This document shows, one piece after another, positions 23,301 through 31,694 of a DNA stretch of 64,000 nucleotides. The notes beneath the pieces are model-generated. The model searched no databases. It was not told the DNA's origin and saw nothing but the letters and a program-made list of their open reading frames with translations. Within the stretch, counting starts at the first letter, position 1; each line of letters begins with the position of its first letter. The DNA is taken from positions 2,053,001 to 2,117,000 of the forward strand of contig JAWNZC010000473.1 in the NCBI GenBank assembly GCA_035771165.1. Direction: 5' to 3'. The stretch is from Paragorgia papillata (taxonomy: Eukaryota; Cnidaria; Anthozoa; Scleralcyonacea; Coralliidae). A program made the position numbers and the translations under genes.

Positions 23301-24697
23301 GATTTCTGTAGCCTTTACCCATGGTGCAATAAATACGGTGAATATCCGCTTGGGCACCCCCAGATCATCACGGAGAACTTTGGTCCGATCGCCGAGTACT
23401 TTGGCTTGGTGAAATGTTCCGTTCTTCCTCCTCGTGGCCTCTACCATCCTGTTCTTCCCTACAGAACTCAAGGAAAGCTCATGATGCCTTTATGCCGTAC
23501 TTGCGCAGACAATCTCCAGCAAGAACCATGCAGCCATTCCGATGCTGAGCGAGCTCTCCATGGAACCTGGGTCACCCTCGAACTCCAAAAAGCATTGGAA
23601 AAAGGCTATCGTATGGTCAAAGTCGATGAGGTGTGGCATTTCCTCGAGCACACTGATGGCCTCTTCAAAGACTACGTGGACACGTTCCTCAAAATCAAAC
23701 AAGAGGTAATATATTAATATTATTTTTCACATGTTACTTATCAATTGTGACTTATTATCCTTATTCTTCTTCAGGCGAGTGGTTTCCCTGCGGACTGCGA
23801 CACCGACGAGAAGAAGGCCCAGTATATCGCTGATTATGCTGCCAGCGAAGGTATTCGGCTGGATCCAAACCATATTACCAAGAACCCAGGTCTGAGGGCA
23901 CTATCAAAACTGATGCTGAATTCCTTTTGGGGTAAGTAATTTTATTCGTAATTTAACTAAAAAACGCAGTGTTTAATGTTTTTTCTTTTCTCTATTATAT
24001 CTTTCTTGTAGGTAAATTTGCACAGCGGCCCAACATGACTAAGGTTAAGATCATCTCAGATCCATCCGAATACTTCGACCTGTTGTCGAGCGACAAAGTT
24101 ACCGTGACAGACGCCAACTTCATCAACGACGAACTGATTGAGGTCCACTTCGAGAACGTCGACGAGTTTGTTGAAGCCAGTGGCAAGACCAACGTTGTTA
24201 TCGCCGCCTTCACGACAGCCCACGCCCGTCTCAAGCTCTATGGGGTACTCGAGCAGTTAGATCGCCGAGTCTTGTATTTTGATACAGACTCGGTGATCTA
24301 TGTGTCGAAGGAAGGTGAATGGGAACCGCCGACCGGTTCCTACCTAGGAGAGCTGACCGATGAATTGGATGGCAACTTCATCACCACTTTTGTGTCTGGG
24401 GGCCCAAAAAACTACGCGTACCAGACAAACACGGGTAAAACCGTGTGTAAAGTTAGAGGGATCACTCTTAATTATAGGACCCAACAAAAACTTAATTTTA
24501 ATGTAATGTGTGATATGGTGTACCTCAATGTTATGTGTGATGTGGTAGATCCTTTGTCTGTAAATATTCCAAGTAAAATTGTGCGTGATAGAAAGAATAA
24601 GGATGTGGTGACTAGGAGTGAGACTAAGGATTACCGAGTTGTATATAATAAGCGTGTAATTGTAAATAATTTTGACACTTTACCTTATGGATTTTAA
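20385..24697 (+). CDS. Protein-primed DNA polymerase B (pPolB), four exons, one frame break
   Basis: Replicates the element from protein-primed ends. Gene model: exon 1 20385-20396 (MSQT), exon 2 20485-23705, exon 3 23775-23932, exon 4 24012-24697. All introns (88, 69, 79 bp) have GT..AG borders with good donors (GTAAGT type). The N-terminal domain has a bipartite nuclear signal (KRKR..PKRLK, about residues 111-126) and a Cys/His-rich region near 21640-21960. Exonuclease motifs: FDFEC (22092), HNFQAYDGYF (about 22254), YCQSDVDIL (about 22637). Polymerase motifs: DFCSLYP (23301), KLMLNSFWGK across intron 3, YFDTDSVIY (about 24274). About 1,359 residues, normal for Polintons. One base appears missing near 21846-21852, within a zinc-finger segment: coding length is one short of a multiple of three before exon 3. 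Either a real lesion or an assembly error. Confidence 0.93.
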
Positions 24698-24721
24698 CTT
24701 TGTGTGCTTGTAAATAATTTT

Positions 24722-24750
24722 TAACTTTTGTGTGTGTGTGTGTGTGTGCT
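24722..24750. repeat. GT microsatellite
   Basis: (TG)n run between the pPolB stop and the tRNA genes; too short and simple to say more. Confidence 0.8.
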
Positions 24751-24810
24751 TGTAAATAGGAACATTATATATTTTATTAACACCAACGTCTTGTTTTGAA
24801 GAAAAATGTT

Positions 24811-24893
24811 TGCCAAGAGTGGGATTCGAACCCACGCGTGCAATTGCACATTGGATCTTGAATCCAACGCCTTAACCACTCGGCCATCCAGGC
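24811..24893 (-). tRNA. tRNA-Leu (anticodon CAA)
   Basis: An 83-base class II tRNA on minus. The 7-bp acceptor stem GCCTGGA / TCTTGGC closes fully with two wobbles, discriminator base A as leucyl-tRNAs need. A box TGGCCGAGTGG; anticodon stem TTGGA/TCCAA with loop TTCAAGA; long variable arm with stem GTGC/GCAC; B box GGTTCGAATCC; T stem GTGGG/CCCAC. TTTTT follows within ten bases of the 3' end, a Pol III terminator. No intron. It sits in the 560 bp between pPolB and the zinc-finger gene, inside the Polinton. Confidence 0.9.
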
Positions 24894-24938
24894 ATTCGCA
24901 TATTTTATAGTCATATTTGAAGCTAAATAGAAAATGTT

Positions 24939-25021
24939 TGCCAAGAGTAGGATTCGAACCCACGCGTGCAATTGCACATTGGATCTTAAGTCCAACGCCT
25001 TAACCACTCGGCCATCTGGGC
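24939..25021 (-). tRNA. tRNA-Leu (anticodon TAA)
   Basis: Paralogue of the tRNA at 24811-24893, same length, orientation and variable arm. The anticodon loop is CTTAAGA, reading UUA codons. The acceptor stem GCCCAGA / TCTTGGC has one C-U mismatch at its fourth pair; the T stem GTGGG/CCTAC has one wobble. Discriminator A is kept and TTTT follows within ten bases. Probably arose by tandem duplication of a 128-bp unit and anticodon change. Together the two read both TTR leucine codons. Confidence 0.87.
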
Positions 25022-25114
25022 ATTTATTGGATTATAATATAATTAATTGATAGACGAATGTGCATGGGGGGATAGGAAACATACTCAAGTGATAGGAGCA
25101 CCGGGGTGGGGTGT

Positions 25115-25216
25115 CGATCGGGACACAGGGACTAATATTAGTCCCCCAGGGACACATTTGCAAAGTGAATATTAATTATAGGGACACCGGGACTCATATT
25201 AGTCCCCCAGGGACAC
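25115..25216 (+). repeat. Duplicated palindromic element upstream of the late-plus genes
   Basis: Two direct copies, 61 bp apart, of a block beginning GGGACAC and ending CCCAGGGACACATTT. Each contains an 18-base palindrome: GGGACTAATATTAGTCCC at 25128-25145 (perfect) and GGGACTCATATTAGTCCC at 25189-25206 (one mismatch). They lie 50-130 bp before the zinc-finger start codon. Candidate operator, enhancer or replication-protein site. Confidence 0.6.
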
Positions 25217-25257
25217 ATTTAAAACAATACAATTTCTGAAAATGTTCAGTTAGAGCT

Positions 25258-25476
25258 ATGCCTCGAAAGCGTAAGGATTGTCCGATTTGCGGAAAGAAAA
25301 GCTTGCTCAAATTATCAAATCATTTGGATGCCACGCACCACCTGTCCTCAGAAGATAGACAATCTCATCTCATTCGTGCTAAAGTTACTCCTTTAGACTT
25401 AGAAACTATTTTGAATGAATTACACAGACTTATTCGAATTACTAAAGTTACGAAGCGGCCAAAATGGTATAAATAA
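25258..25476 (+). CDS. Small zinc-finger protein
   Basis: A 72-residue basic protein (starts MPRKRKD) with one C2H2-type finger: C-x2-C at residues 8 and 11 (CPIC) and two His in NHLDATHH (residues 22-28). The rest is Leu/Arg-rich. Probably a DNA-binding or regulatory protein of the element. It ends 30 bp before the ATPase start, so the two may share a transcript. No precise family assigned. Confidence 0.6.
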   Translation: MPRKRKDCPICGKKSLLKLSNHLDATHHLSSEDRQSHLIRAKVTPLDLETILNELHRLIRITKVTKRPKWYK

Positions 25477-25506
25477 GATTTCACAAGCGTTCTGTTCAGT
25501 TTAACT

Positions 25507-26144
25507 ATGTACTCCATACAGTTAACACATCCTTTCGGGCTCATGGTCTCTGGGGGGACCAAGACGGGGAAGACATCCTTTGTCAAGGAATTGTTAGCCA
25601 ATGCCCAAATCATGATCGACCCTGCTCCAGAAAATATCATGTATTTCTACTCGGATTATCAAGATACGTTTGCCGAAATAGAAACCCTAATTCCAGGATT
25701 CAGTTTGTCCAAGGTTTACCCGAATCGATGTTGGATAGCATTAACCCCCAAACAAGAAATGTGTACATCATTGATGATATGATGGGAGAAAAAGACGCTG
25801 AAATTGCTAAGCTATTTACGAAGAAATCGCACCATGGGAATCTAAGTGTAATTTATATCGTGCAAAATTTGTTTCACCAAAGCAAAGATCACCGTACCAT
25901 CTCTCTTAATGCTAGTTATCTCGTGTTAACCAAAAATGTTCGTGATGCGAGTCAAGTGACTCATCTGGCCAAACAGTTGTATCCTAGCAACACTAAATTT
26001 TTCCAGCAAGCCTATCAGATGGCGACTAAAGAGCCGTATTCCTATTTATTTGTCGACCTAACTCCGACATGTCCCGACGAAATCCGAGTAAGATCCGGGA
26101 TATTTCCGACAGACACCCACTACGTGTACCAGCCCAGAGTATAA
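25507..26144 (+). CDS. A32-like (FtsK/HerA) packaging ATPase, one frame break
   Basis: Drives genome packaging into the capsid. The Walker A motif SGGTKTGKTSF is at residues 15-25. Walker B, VYIIDDMMGE, lies near 25770, followed by a sensor-type YIVQNLFHQ and the LTKNVRD segment; the protein ends DTHYVYQPRV. About 212 residues, normal for Polintons. The frame switches between about 25700 and 25712: the first half runs off into a spurious tail, and the second half, with Walker B, is in the next frame, consistent with one missing base. The size and order of motifs are otherwise intact. The next gene starts 35 bp downstream. Confidence 0.9.
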
Positions 26145-26179
26145 AAGGGGTTGTTCAAGGACAATGCGATCATTTGATC

Positions 26180-26509
26180 ATGTCTGCTTGTATAAGAAGG
26201 AACTGTGATGTTTTAAAAGTATTGGCAAAGTGTAATCCTCAACTACGAAACGCGATTATAAAAGCAGACGACGACGATTTAATAGAAGCCATTAGACAGT
26301 GTCTTTTGAACGTGTGGTGTGAAACAATTAAGATTGCTCCTAAGACAGCAAGGAAACTAGTCCCTTACAACGACCATATCAAGTTTGTTGCTGATAAACG
26401 TCATCCAGTAACAAAAAGAAAAAAAGTCATTCTACAAGAAGGTGAAGGTTTTCTACCGTTTCTCTTAGCTCCTGTGCTTGAACAACTAGCGAGTTTTTTA
26501 ACCAAATAA
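26180..26509 (+). CDS. Conserved small Polinton protein with hydrophobic tail
   Basis: 109 residues from the ATG at 26180 (MSACIRRNCDVLKVLAKCNP). It has a helical, Cys- and charge-containing body, a basic KRHPVTKRKKVILQ stretch, then GEGFLPFLLAPVLEQLASFL at the C-terminus. This architecture (basic patch, Gly-Phe-Leu-Pro, hydrophobic end) is typical of an unnamed small protein found next to the ATPase in many Polintons; a virion or membrane role is conceivable but not shown. Its TAA overlaps the next ATG by one base (TAATG at 26507-26511). Confidence 0.7.
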   Translation: MSACIRRNCDVLKVLAKCNPQLRNAIIKADDDDLIEAIRQCLLNVWCETIKIAPKTARKLVPYNDHIKFVADKRHPVTKRKKVILQEGEGFLPFLLAPVLEQLASFLTK

Positions 26510-27240
26510 TGGAACACGTCAGGAGATTGGTGCTTGTTCCAGAACATATGACAGATCGAAAGAAACCCTTAGTCACTCCTTTAACAGCGCAAGTAAATGA
26601 ACTAGATTCAGAAATGCAAAATCTTCTTAAACGTCAAGATATAACACAAGACGAGAAAGTCAAAATGTACGATCAGTCGCTTCAACGTTATCTGAATTAT
26701 TACGATAAACGAATGAGTAGCCCAGTACGTGTAAGCGTCATATCGACGCCCATAGCTGACGACAAACCTGAAGAATCATTGAATACAGAAGAGACTGCTG
26801 AAACAGCACCCTCTGAGTTGCCTGGAGAGATAGAAACCGACATTTTAGAAAGTGTACCCGTAACAATGAAATCAAGAGCTCGCCAGCTAGTTAAAAAACT
26901 TAAAGCGAATAAAGACCTCGTCGGGTGGAACGACCAGGGACAGATGGTGTTTAAAGGCCGACCTATTCCGCGTACAAATGTTGTTGACTTGGTCAACGAT
27001 TCTCTGCGTCAACGCAAGAATTTCAACCCTGCTGGATGGCAGCTTTTCGCAAAAGCATTAGGAAACATGAATGTCCCCGAAGGCATTATCAGAAATGAAA
27101 ATCGTTTGAGTATGTTAAGAGAATATAAGACTAAAGATATTTCAGACACCACCCCCCTGACGGCACAGGTAGCCCCAGCAACATCAAAAAGAACAAAACG
27201 AAGAGACAAAAACATACATCCATATAAATGGGTTAAATAA
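26509..27240 (+). CDS. Conserved Polinton protein, function unknown
   Basis: 243 residues. The N-terminal half is charged and probably coiled (DSEMQNLLKRQDITQDEKVK). The conserved centre reads GWNDQGQMVFKGRPIPRTNV then VDLVNDSLRQRKNFNPAGWQ, a segment common to an uncharacterised protein of many Polintons. The C-terminus is basic (SKRTKRRDKN). The heptapeptide TPLTAQV appears twice, at residues 23-29 and 215-221, flanking the globular part. The start codon overlaps the previous stop, suggesting a shared transcript. An AATAAA signal follows at 27270. Confidence 0.7.
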   Translation: MEHVRRLVLVPEHMTDRKKPLVTPLTAQVNELDSEMQNLLKRQDITQDEKVKMYDQSLQRYLNYYDKRMSSPVRVSVISTPIADDKPEESLNTEETAETAPSELPGEIETDILESVPVTMKSRARQLVKKLKANKDLVGWNDQGQMVFKGRPIPRTNVVDLVNDSLRQRKNFNPAGWQLFAKALGNMNVPEGIIRNENRLSMLREYKTKDISDTTPLTAQVAPATSKRTKRRDKNIHPYKWVK

Positions 27241-27304
27241 ATTTATTCCTTGTAAAGCTTTGATATTACAATAAAGAATTGTTTACAACCTTGTCTTGTA
27301 TTTA
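27241..27304. terminator. Convergent polyadenylation region
   Basis: The two gene blocks meet here. AATAAA for the plus block is at 27270-27275. The minus block's AATAAA (27301-27306 read on minus) overlaps the protease stop codon as TAATAAA. Confidence 0.6.
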
Positions 27305-27766
27305 TTACACACTATAATATTTACGCATAAAGTCACGAACTAACATGTCATTCCATTCTTTATTATCAGTAAACATGCCAACAATTGTTGACATGGGTAT
27401 ATTTCTACATCGATGTAAAGCATAAAATAAACAATATTGTCCACACACGCGAGACCCTAATGACTGTAAAGTCTGTTCATTCCAAGTAAAAGTACTGCTA
27501 TGATTTCGTAAAAACGTTTCAAAGGTTTTGCTATAAAAGCTCGGTCCTTGTCCGTACGAATCCATGAACTCCCCTTTTCCATCTGTGGTAAGATAAATTG
27601 CTACCCAATACGTACCAGATCCATTACTAGGATCCACATTCAGAATAAAACCTCTAGGTCTTTTCGATATCTGACTTGGTAGACGATCCGATGGTAACAC
27701 GTCTTTAAATACGGTCTTGGTAAATGGATCACCTTTCAGGACGTTCAGGATTTGTAGAGTGTTCAT
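27305..27766 (-). CDS. Adenain-like cysteine protease with altered catalytic His
   Basis: About 153 residues from ATG 27766 (MNTLQILNVLKG); it starts one base after the capsid stop. Family role: maturation cleavage of capsid proteins, with a His-(Asp/Glu)-Cys triad. The Cys is in GSRVCGQYCLFY (residue 108) with a Gln-rich stretch just before it, and the acidic residue is in EFMDSYG (residue 69). At the catalytic His position, where Polinton proteases and adenain have G-x-H-W, this copy reads GTYWVAIY: Tyr at residue 53, one C-to-T step from His. All else looks well preserved. As written the enzyme should be inactive unless the Tyr is a sequence error or another His serves. Confidence 0.88.
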   Translation of the reverse strand: MNTLQILNVLKGDPFTKTVFKDVLPSDRLPSQISKRPRGFILNVDPSNGSGTYWVAIYLTTDGKGEFMDSYGQGPSFYSKTFETFLRNHSSTFTWNEQTLQSLGSRVCGQYCLFYALHRCRNIPMSTIVGMFTDNKEWNDMLVRDFMRKYYSV

Positions 27767-27767
27767 C

Positions 27768-29114
27768 TTAACTGCTAAAGTCGCATAGAACGTTGCGGTT
27801 GGCGTCAATTTCGATAAGACTTTGAAATTCTCCAAGCACCACGATATTTATAGCTGTTGTCAGAGCCGTTCCAAATTGACATTCTATCGATACGTTTCCA
27901 TTTTTAATCGGTTGAATATGATCGCTCAGACACAGATCAGCTGTCAGATCAAACACGAATAGAGTGTACCCATTGGCATACTCGTCTCGTGTAATACCAT
28001 TGCCATCATTTTGAAATAATTTGTTAGTACCAGCATACAAGGTTTGGAAAGCGGACACGTAGTTACTTCCTCTTGCAGATGCAAATTTCAGTTGTAGGGG
28101 TTTTCCAGGCAAATGCTCCCCATTTACCGATAGACCAAGAGAAGTAATGTCGTAGTTTTTGAAATTGAAAGGATTTTTGGCATACGTACCATTATAAGCA
28201 TCTGCATCGACCATTCCAATGACCACTCGATCAGGTAGAGGGCCTTGAAATATATTTGGTTGATTGCCTGACATATTTCCTCTCGGTACAGAAACCACTT
28301 TACAACTGACACGATTGATAGGGTATTTGGCCGTGATACGTTGAAGGGCATGGGCATGAGCCATCATAACGGTAGAAGAGACGTTGACACGTCGAACGCG
28401 AAATACACATTCTTCCAAAACCACTTTAAAGTCAGGATGATCTGCTGACGACACTAGGGAAAATGGGTTTCTCGAACGCACTAGCTTGAGCTTGATTGGT
28501 ACAGCACCAAGGATATAACGGGCTTGTGCAAACAGATCGGAATGGATTCTGCCTTCCATAGCCACAGACTTACTTTGACTTGCATGAACATACCGCAGTT
28601 TCAAACCCTTGTTTGCATCGGCATCTACTGCTACAGGATTCACGACATCCATTCTACCAGCTTGATCTTTATAGAACAGCGCTGAGGTTAGATGAGATGA
28701 TTTTGCGTCTTTGCTAAAGTTCAGTACAGTTTCCATATATGATCGGTAGGGATAAGCAGTGCTCGACGGTGTGACAAGTTTGTTGTTCAGGTAAACTTCT
28801 ACTTGAGAAAATAAAGCATGCATCCACAGATTTACAGGTCCGACTTGAACATTTTCATCGAGATTAGATCCATCATTGTTGGTTATTTTTGCTTTCACAT
28901 GTAGGTAACTGTTTGCTAAATCGGTATACACATCAGAATTTGCAGCACACAGAAACTCAATAGTATCTGAAGCTCCAATACTCGATACTGGATCTATATC
29001 TTCCCAAAATCCTTTATTCATTTCTACTTGTGTACCAGGCATTACAAATAAATCTAATTCTGATTTTCCACACTCACACGAATCTTTATGTAGGGCACTA
29101 AAAGCTTGACTCAT
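27768..29114 (-). CDS. Major capsid protein (double jelly-roll hexon)
   Basis: 448 residues, intact. Begins MSQAFSALHKDSCECGKSEL and contains the segments usual for Polinton capsids: a near-N-terminal EFLCAANSDVYTDLANSYL strand, PVNLWMHALFSQVEVYLNN, PYRSYMETVLNFS, and a C-terminal NVSIECQFGTALTTAINIVV followed by EIDANRNVLCDFSS. By homology it forms the pseudo-hexagonal trimers of an icosahedral shell. It overlaps the pVI-like frame upstream by four bases (ATGA at 29111-29114) and is separated by one base from the protease downstream, so protease, capsid and pVI-like form a tight cluster. No break seen. Confidence 0.95.
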   Translation of the reverse strand: MSQAFSALHKDSCECGKSELDLFVMPGTQVEMNKGFWEDIDPVSSIGASDTIEFLCAANSDVYTDLANSYLHVKAKITNNDGSNLDENVQVGPVNLWMHALFSQVEVYLNNKLVTPSSTAYPYRSYMETVLNFSKDAKSSHLTSALFYKDQAGRMDVVNPVAVDADANKGLKLRYVHASQSKSVAMEGRIHSDLFAQARYILGAVPIKLKLVRSRNPFSLVSSADHPDFKVVLEECVFRVRRVNVSSTVMMAHAHALQRITAKYPINRVSCKVVSVPRGNMSGNQPNIFQGPLPDRVVIGMVDADAYNGTYAKNPFNFKNYDITSLGLSVNGEHLPGKPLQLKFASARGSNYVSAFQTLYAGTNKLFQNDGNGITRDEYANGYTLFVFDLTADLCLSDHIQPIKNGNVSIECQFGTALTTAINIVVLGEFQSLIEIDANRNVLCDFSS

Positions 29115-29584
29115 GATTTATATTTTATAAACGGTCCAATCTGTGCTTCCGTAGGCTCAGATGTTTTCTTCTTCACAGTTTGTGAACGACTGACGGTTTT
29201 ACGTTTTGTGTTGACTTTTATAGGAGAATTCACCCGTTTGCGTTTACGACCAGCTCCTGATTGGTTCGTAATCCGACGGACCCCTTTTTGAGCAAGATCT
29301 TTCACAGCTTCAGAACCACGCCCTTTTATCGCTTGCTTTACATTCTTCCCTGCCAGAACATCGTGACCAACGTCTTTTACAGCTTGCAGAGCTCTTCTTC
29401 CAATAGCTTGAGCTCCTCGTTTTACCAGAGGTATTGCAAAGCGTGCAATACTTTTAAAAAAACTTCCAATGCCGTAACCTTTCTGAATACGTGCACCTCG
29501 GAAACCAGGTAGACTTCCACCTTGTTGTCTTCTTAAATAATGCTGTTGAAATTGCTTTACGTCTGGAATAATTGTATGTCTCAT
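29111..29584 (-). CDS. pVI-like minor capsid / membrane-active protein
   Basis: 157 residues. The N-terminal region RRQQGGSLPGFRGARIQKGY then GIGSFFKSIARFAIPLVKRG forms an amphipathic helix of the kind found in the Polinton pVI-like protein. The C-terminal half is strongly basic with clusters GRKRKR and VKKKT. In the adenovirus analogue the protein links the capsid to internal components and disrupts membranes. Here that is inferred from position directly upstream of the capsid gene and overall architecture. Intact frame. Confidence 0.78.
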   Translation of the reverse strand: MRHTIIPDVKQFQQHYLRRQQGGSLPGFRGARIQKGYGIGSFFKSIARFAIPLVKRGAQAIGRRALQAVKDVGHDVLAGKNVKQAIKGRGSEAVKDLAQKGVRRITNQSGAGRKRKRVNSPIKVNTKRKTVSRSQTVKKKTSEPTEAQIGPFIKYKS

Positions 29585-29586
29585 TT

Positions 29587-30339
29587 TTAAATAAAATACG
29601 AAGATCTCCGCTGTCTAAAGTGAAGTGTCACGATCGACTTCCCGAAGCCAAATGATACGTTTTCGTTTTTGTCGTCCTTTATATTCACTTCAATTGTTTC
29701 GAAGGACTTTACCTTGACAGGAATATATTGCAGGTTACGGAGACTGACGTTCACGTTTTCACCATAACTTCCTTGAGTATTGACAATTCTGAGTAGGGGC
29801 ACTTTGACATCACCGACAAACTGTGCATCCACGATATCAGTGTATACATACATGGCTGAAAATCCACCGTTAACATCTGCTACGTACGGACTTAGGGTTT
29901 ACTTTTTAATAAAGGTGTCTTGTTGAAACCCCAATGTTGTAGCAATGTCACCACTAAACCAAACGTTTGCCCCATTTTTTACATCGACGGTGACTTTCCG
30001 TGTACTCCGATTATACGTAAAATTTATCTTGGTTCGCGCCTCTTTGTTCATGCTACGGTTTAAAGCCCCCACCAGATCAACAATGGTGTTATAGTAACCA
30101 TTTGGAATAATACCCGTATCGTCGTATTTTGTTCCAGCGTTATATAGAAACGTTTGTTGACTACCTTTTCGAATCGTGTTCCATGTATGGGGATAATATA
30201 GCTCTGACAAGGCTACTTCCCAGTCGCCTGTCAGTTCAATAGTTTCAGCAAGTTTCACTTTGAAATTTGCTACAGTATTATCTGGAAAATATTCCATAGA
30301 ACTATTGCTTGGAAGCGTTAAATAAAACTGTGTTGCCAT
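29587..30339 (-). pseudogene. Penton-like minor capsid protein, in-frame stop
   Basis: Start at ATG 30339 (MATQFYLTLPSNSSMEYFPD), typical of Polinton penton proteins. The N-terminal part runs 146 residues, including GDWEVALSELYYPHTWN. A TAA at 29899-29901 follows IKK; the same frame then continues without any shift through SPYVADVNGGFSAMYVYTDI and the conserved DTIEVNIKDD-like and FGKSIVTLHFR segments to 29587. Total about 250 codons, so only the single nonsense codon interrupts it. It would form the pentameric vertex of the capsid. As written, only a truncated N-terminal product is made unless the stop is read through, edited or an error. Confidence 0.85.
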
Positions 30340-30388
30340 GTCGAAGAACAATACACAAATGAACACACATTGTATGGTACACACATTT

Positions 30389-31471
30389 TTATTTCGTTAA
30401 ATCTTTTACATTTTCGGCTGGTACCCAAGAATTAAAATCTTCAGGATAGCCTAACCATTTTACAAGATATTCTTTACGTTTACCCCGCATGCGTGATGTA
30501 ATTACTCTTTCTATTCTATAAAAGTCACTATCTGTCTTTGTAACTATTTGCAATTCCTGTTCATAAAATGTCCCTTCTAACTCTTCTCCGTGATAATCAG
30601 CGATCTTGTACACTGGCGGTCGTCTGGGTACTCGCTTCGTGATGGTGAACACCTCTTCGGTCCAGTTAGGTAAGTAGCCTTTCTTGAATGTACGTCTTGC
30701 TTTGCTAATCCGAACTTGGTCACCAATGCTGAATTTATATTTGATGGGTTTGCTGGACTCATCACCATACAGTTTTTGCCATACAATACTCTCGTTTTCT
30801 CGATTAACATCAACTGGTCTCATCCCAATACTACGGTGTCTCGAATGGTTGTAGGAATATACTAATTTTTGTAATACATCGGTATATTTCAACGTATTCT
30901 TTGCTGTAAAATATTTCCACATTTTGCCCTTTAACGTTCGGTTAAATCGTTCAACGATGGATGCCTTGGTATCGTTGTGTGTTGTAAAAAATCGAATATG
31001 TTTGTCCTTCAATAACTTTTGAAAGCGTTTGTTGGTAAATTCAGTTCCTTTATCGGTATGAAATGTTTCAGGCTTCCTTCCTTTGTTTAGTATCTTTTCA
31101 AAGGCTTTAACCAGACTCTCTGCAGTCTTTGTTTTTAATGGTTCCACCCACGCAAATTTGGACAGTACATCAATAACAGTTAAAACGTATTTATAACCAT
31201 TATTGGTTTTACTAAGCGAATCCATAATTACTAGATCAGCCTCCCACTCCTCGTCCATCGCTCCAACAATAACACGATTTCGCTTAAAATTATGTCGTAC
31301 GGATTTATGTAACGTATAGGTATCTTGCTGTCTAAGCCATGTTTTTATCTTGTTTCGGGATATCTGGAATTTACCGTCACTTCTTACGACACGGTATAAG
31401 GCATCTACGCCGCCAAAACTTGCCGGACGTTTTGGCTTGTAGTACAGATCGTGAAGGTACTGTTCCGCCAT
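30389..31471 (-). CDS. Retroviral-type integrase with chromodomain
   Basis: 360 residues, intact. The catalytic core has the DDE triad: Asp79 (EEWEADLVIMD), Asp140 (HTDKGTEF) and Glu174 (SIVERFNRTLK), with 33 residues between the last two, as in Polinton integrases. The region after the core (VNRENESIVWQ ... GDQVRISKARRTFKKGYLPN) is the usual C-terminal DNA-binding part. A chromodomain closes the protein (about 317-360: FYRIERVITSR ... YLVKWLGYPEDFNSWVP) with the aromatic residues of a methyl-lysine cage, suggesting targeting to modified histones. It inserts the element and makes the 6-bp duplication seen at both ends. Confidence 0.95.
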   Translation of the reverse strand: MAEQYLHDLYYKPKRPASFGGVDALYRVVRSDGKFQISRNKIKTWLRQQDTYTLHKSVRHNFKRNRVIVGAMDEEWEADLVIMDSLSKTNNGYKYVLTVIDVLSKFAWVEPLKTKTAESLVKAFEKILNKGRKPETFHTDKGTEFTNKRFQKLLKDKHIRFFTTHNDTKASIVERFNRTLKGKMWKYFTAKNTLKYTDVLQKLVYSYNHSRHRSIGMRPVDVNRENESIVWQKLYGDESSKPIKYKFSIGDQVRISKARRTFKKGYLPNWTEEVFTITKRVPRRPPVYKIADYHGEELEGTFYEQELQIVTKTDSDFYRIERVITSRMRGKRKEYLVKWLGYPEDFNSWVPAENVKDLTK

Positions 31472-31694
31472 CTAATTCGGATGCCTGTATCACAATTTTT
31501 CCCCCACAGCACGCTGATATACAGCGAATCTTTCGAAAAATATTACGAAGGGCTATTTGTGGTAATCCTCCACAGCAAGTCATGTTCACGCGACAAAGGT
31601 TAGAAGTAAATGAATAAAGAGAAGTCAATGACACAATATATAAATGCAAAACATATTTATTACATATTAAATTAGAATACAAAACTATATAAGA

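Noticed and set aside
25700..25712. Programmed -1 frameshift in the ATPase
   Set aside because: No X-XXY-YYZ heptamer or following structure seen; a missing base is simpler.
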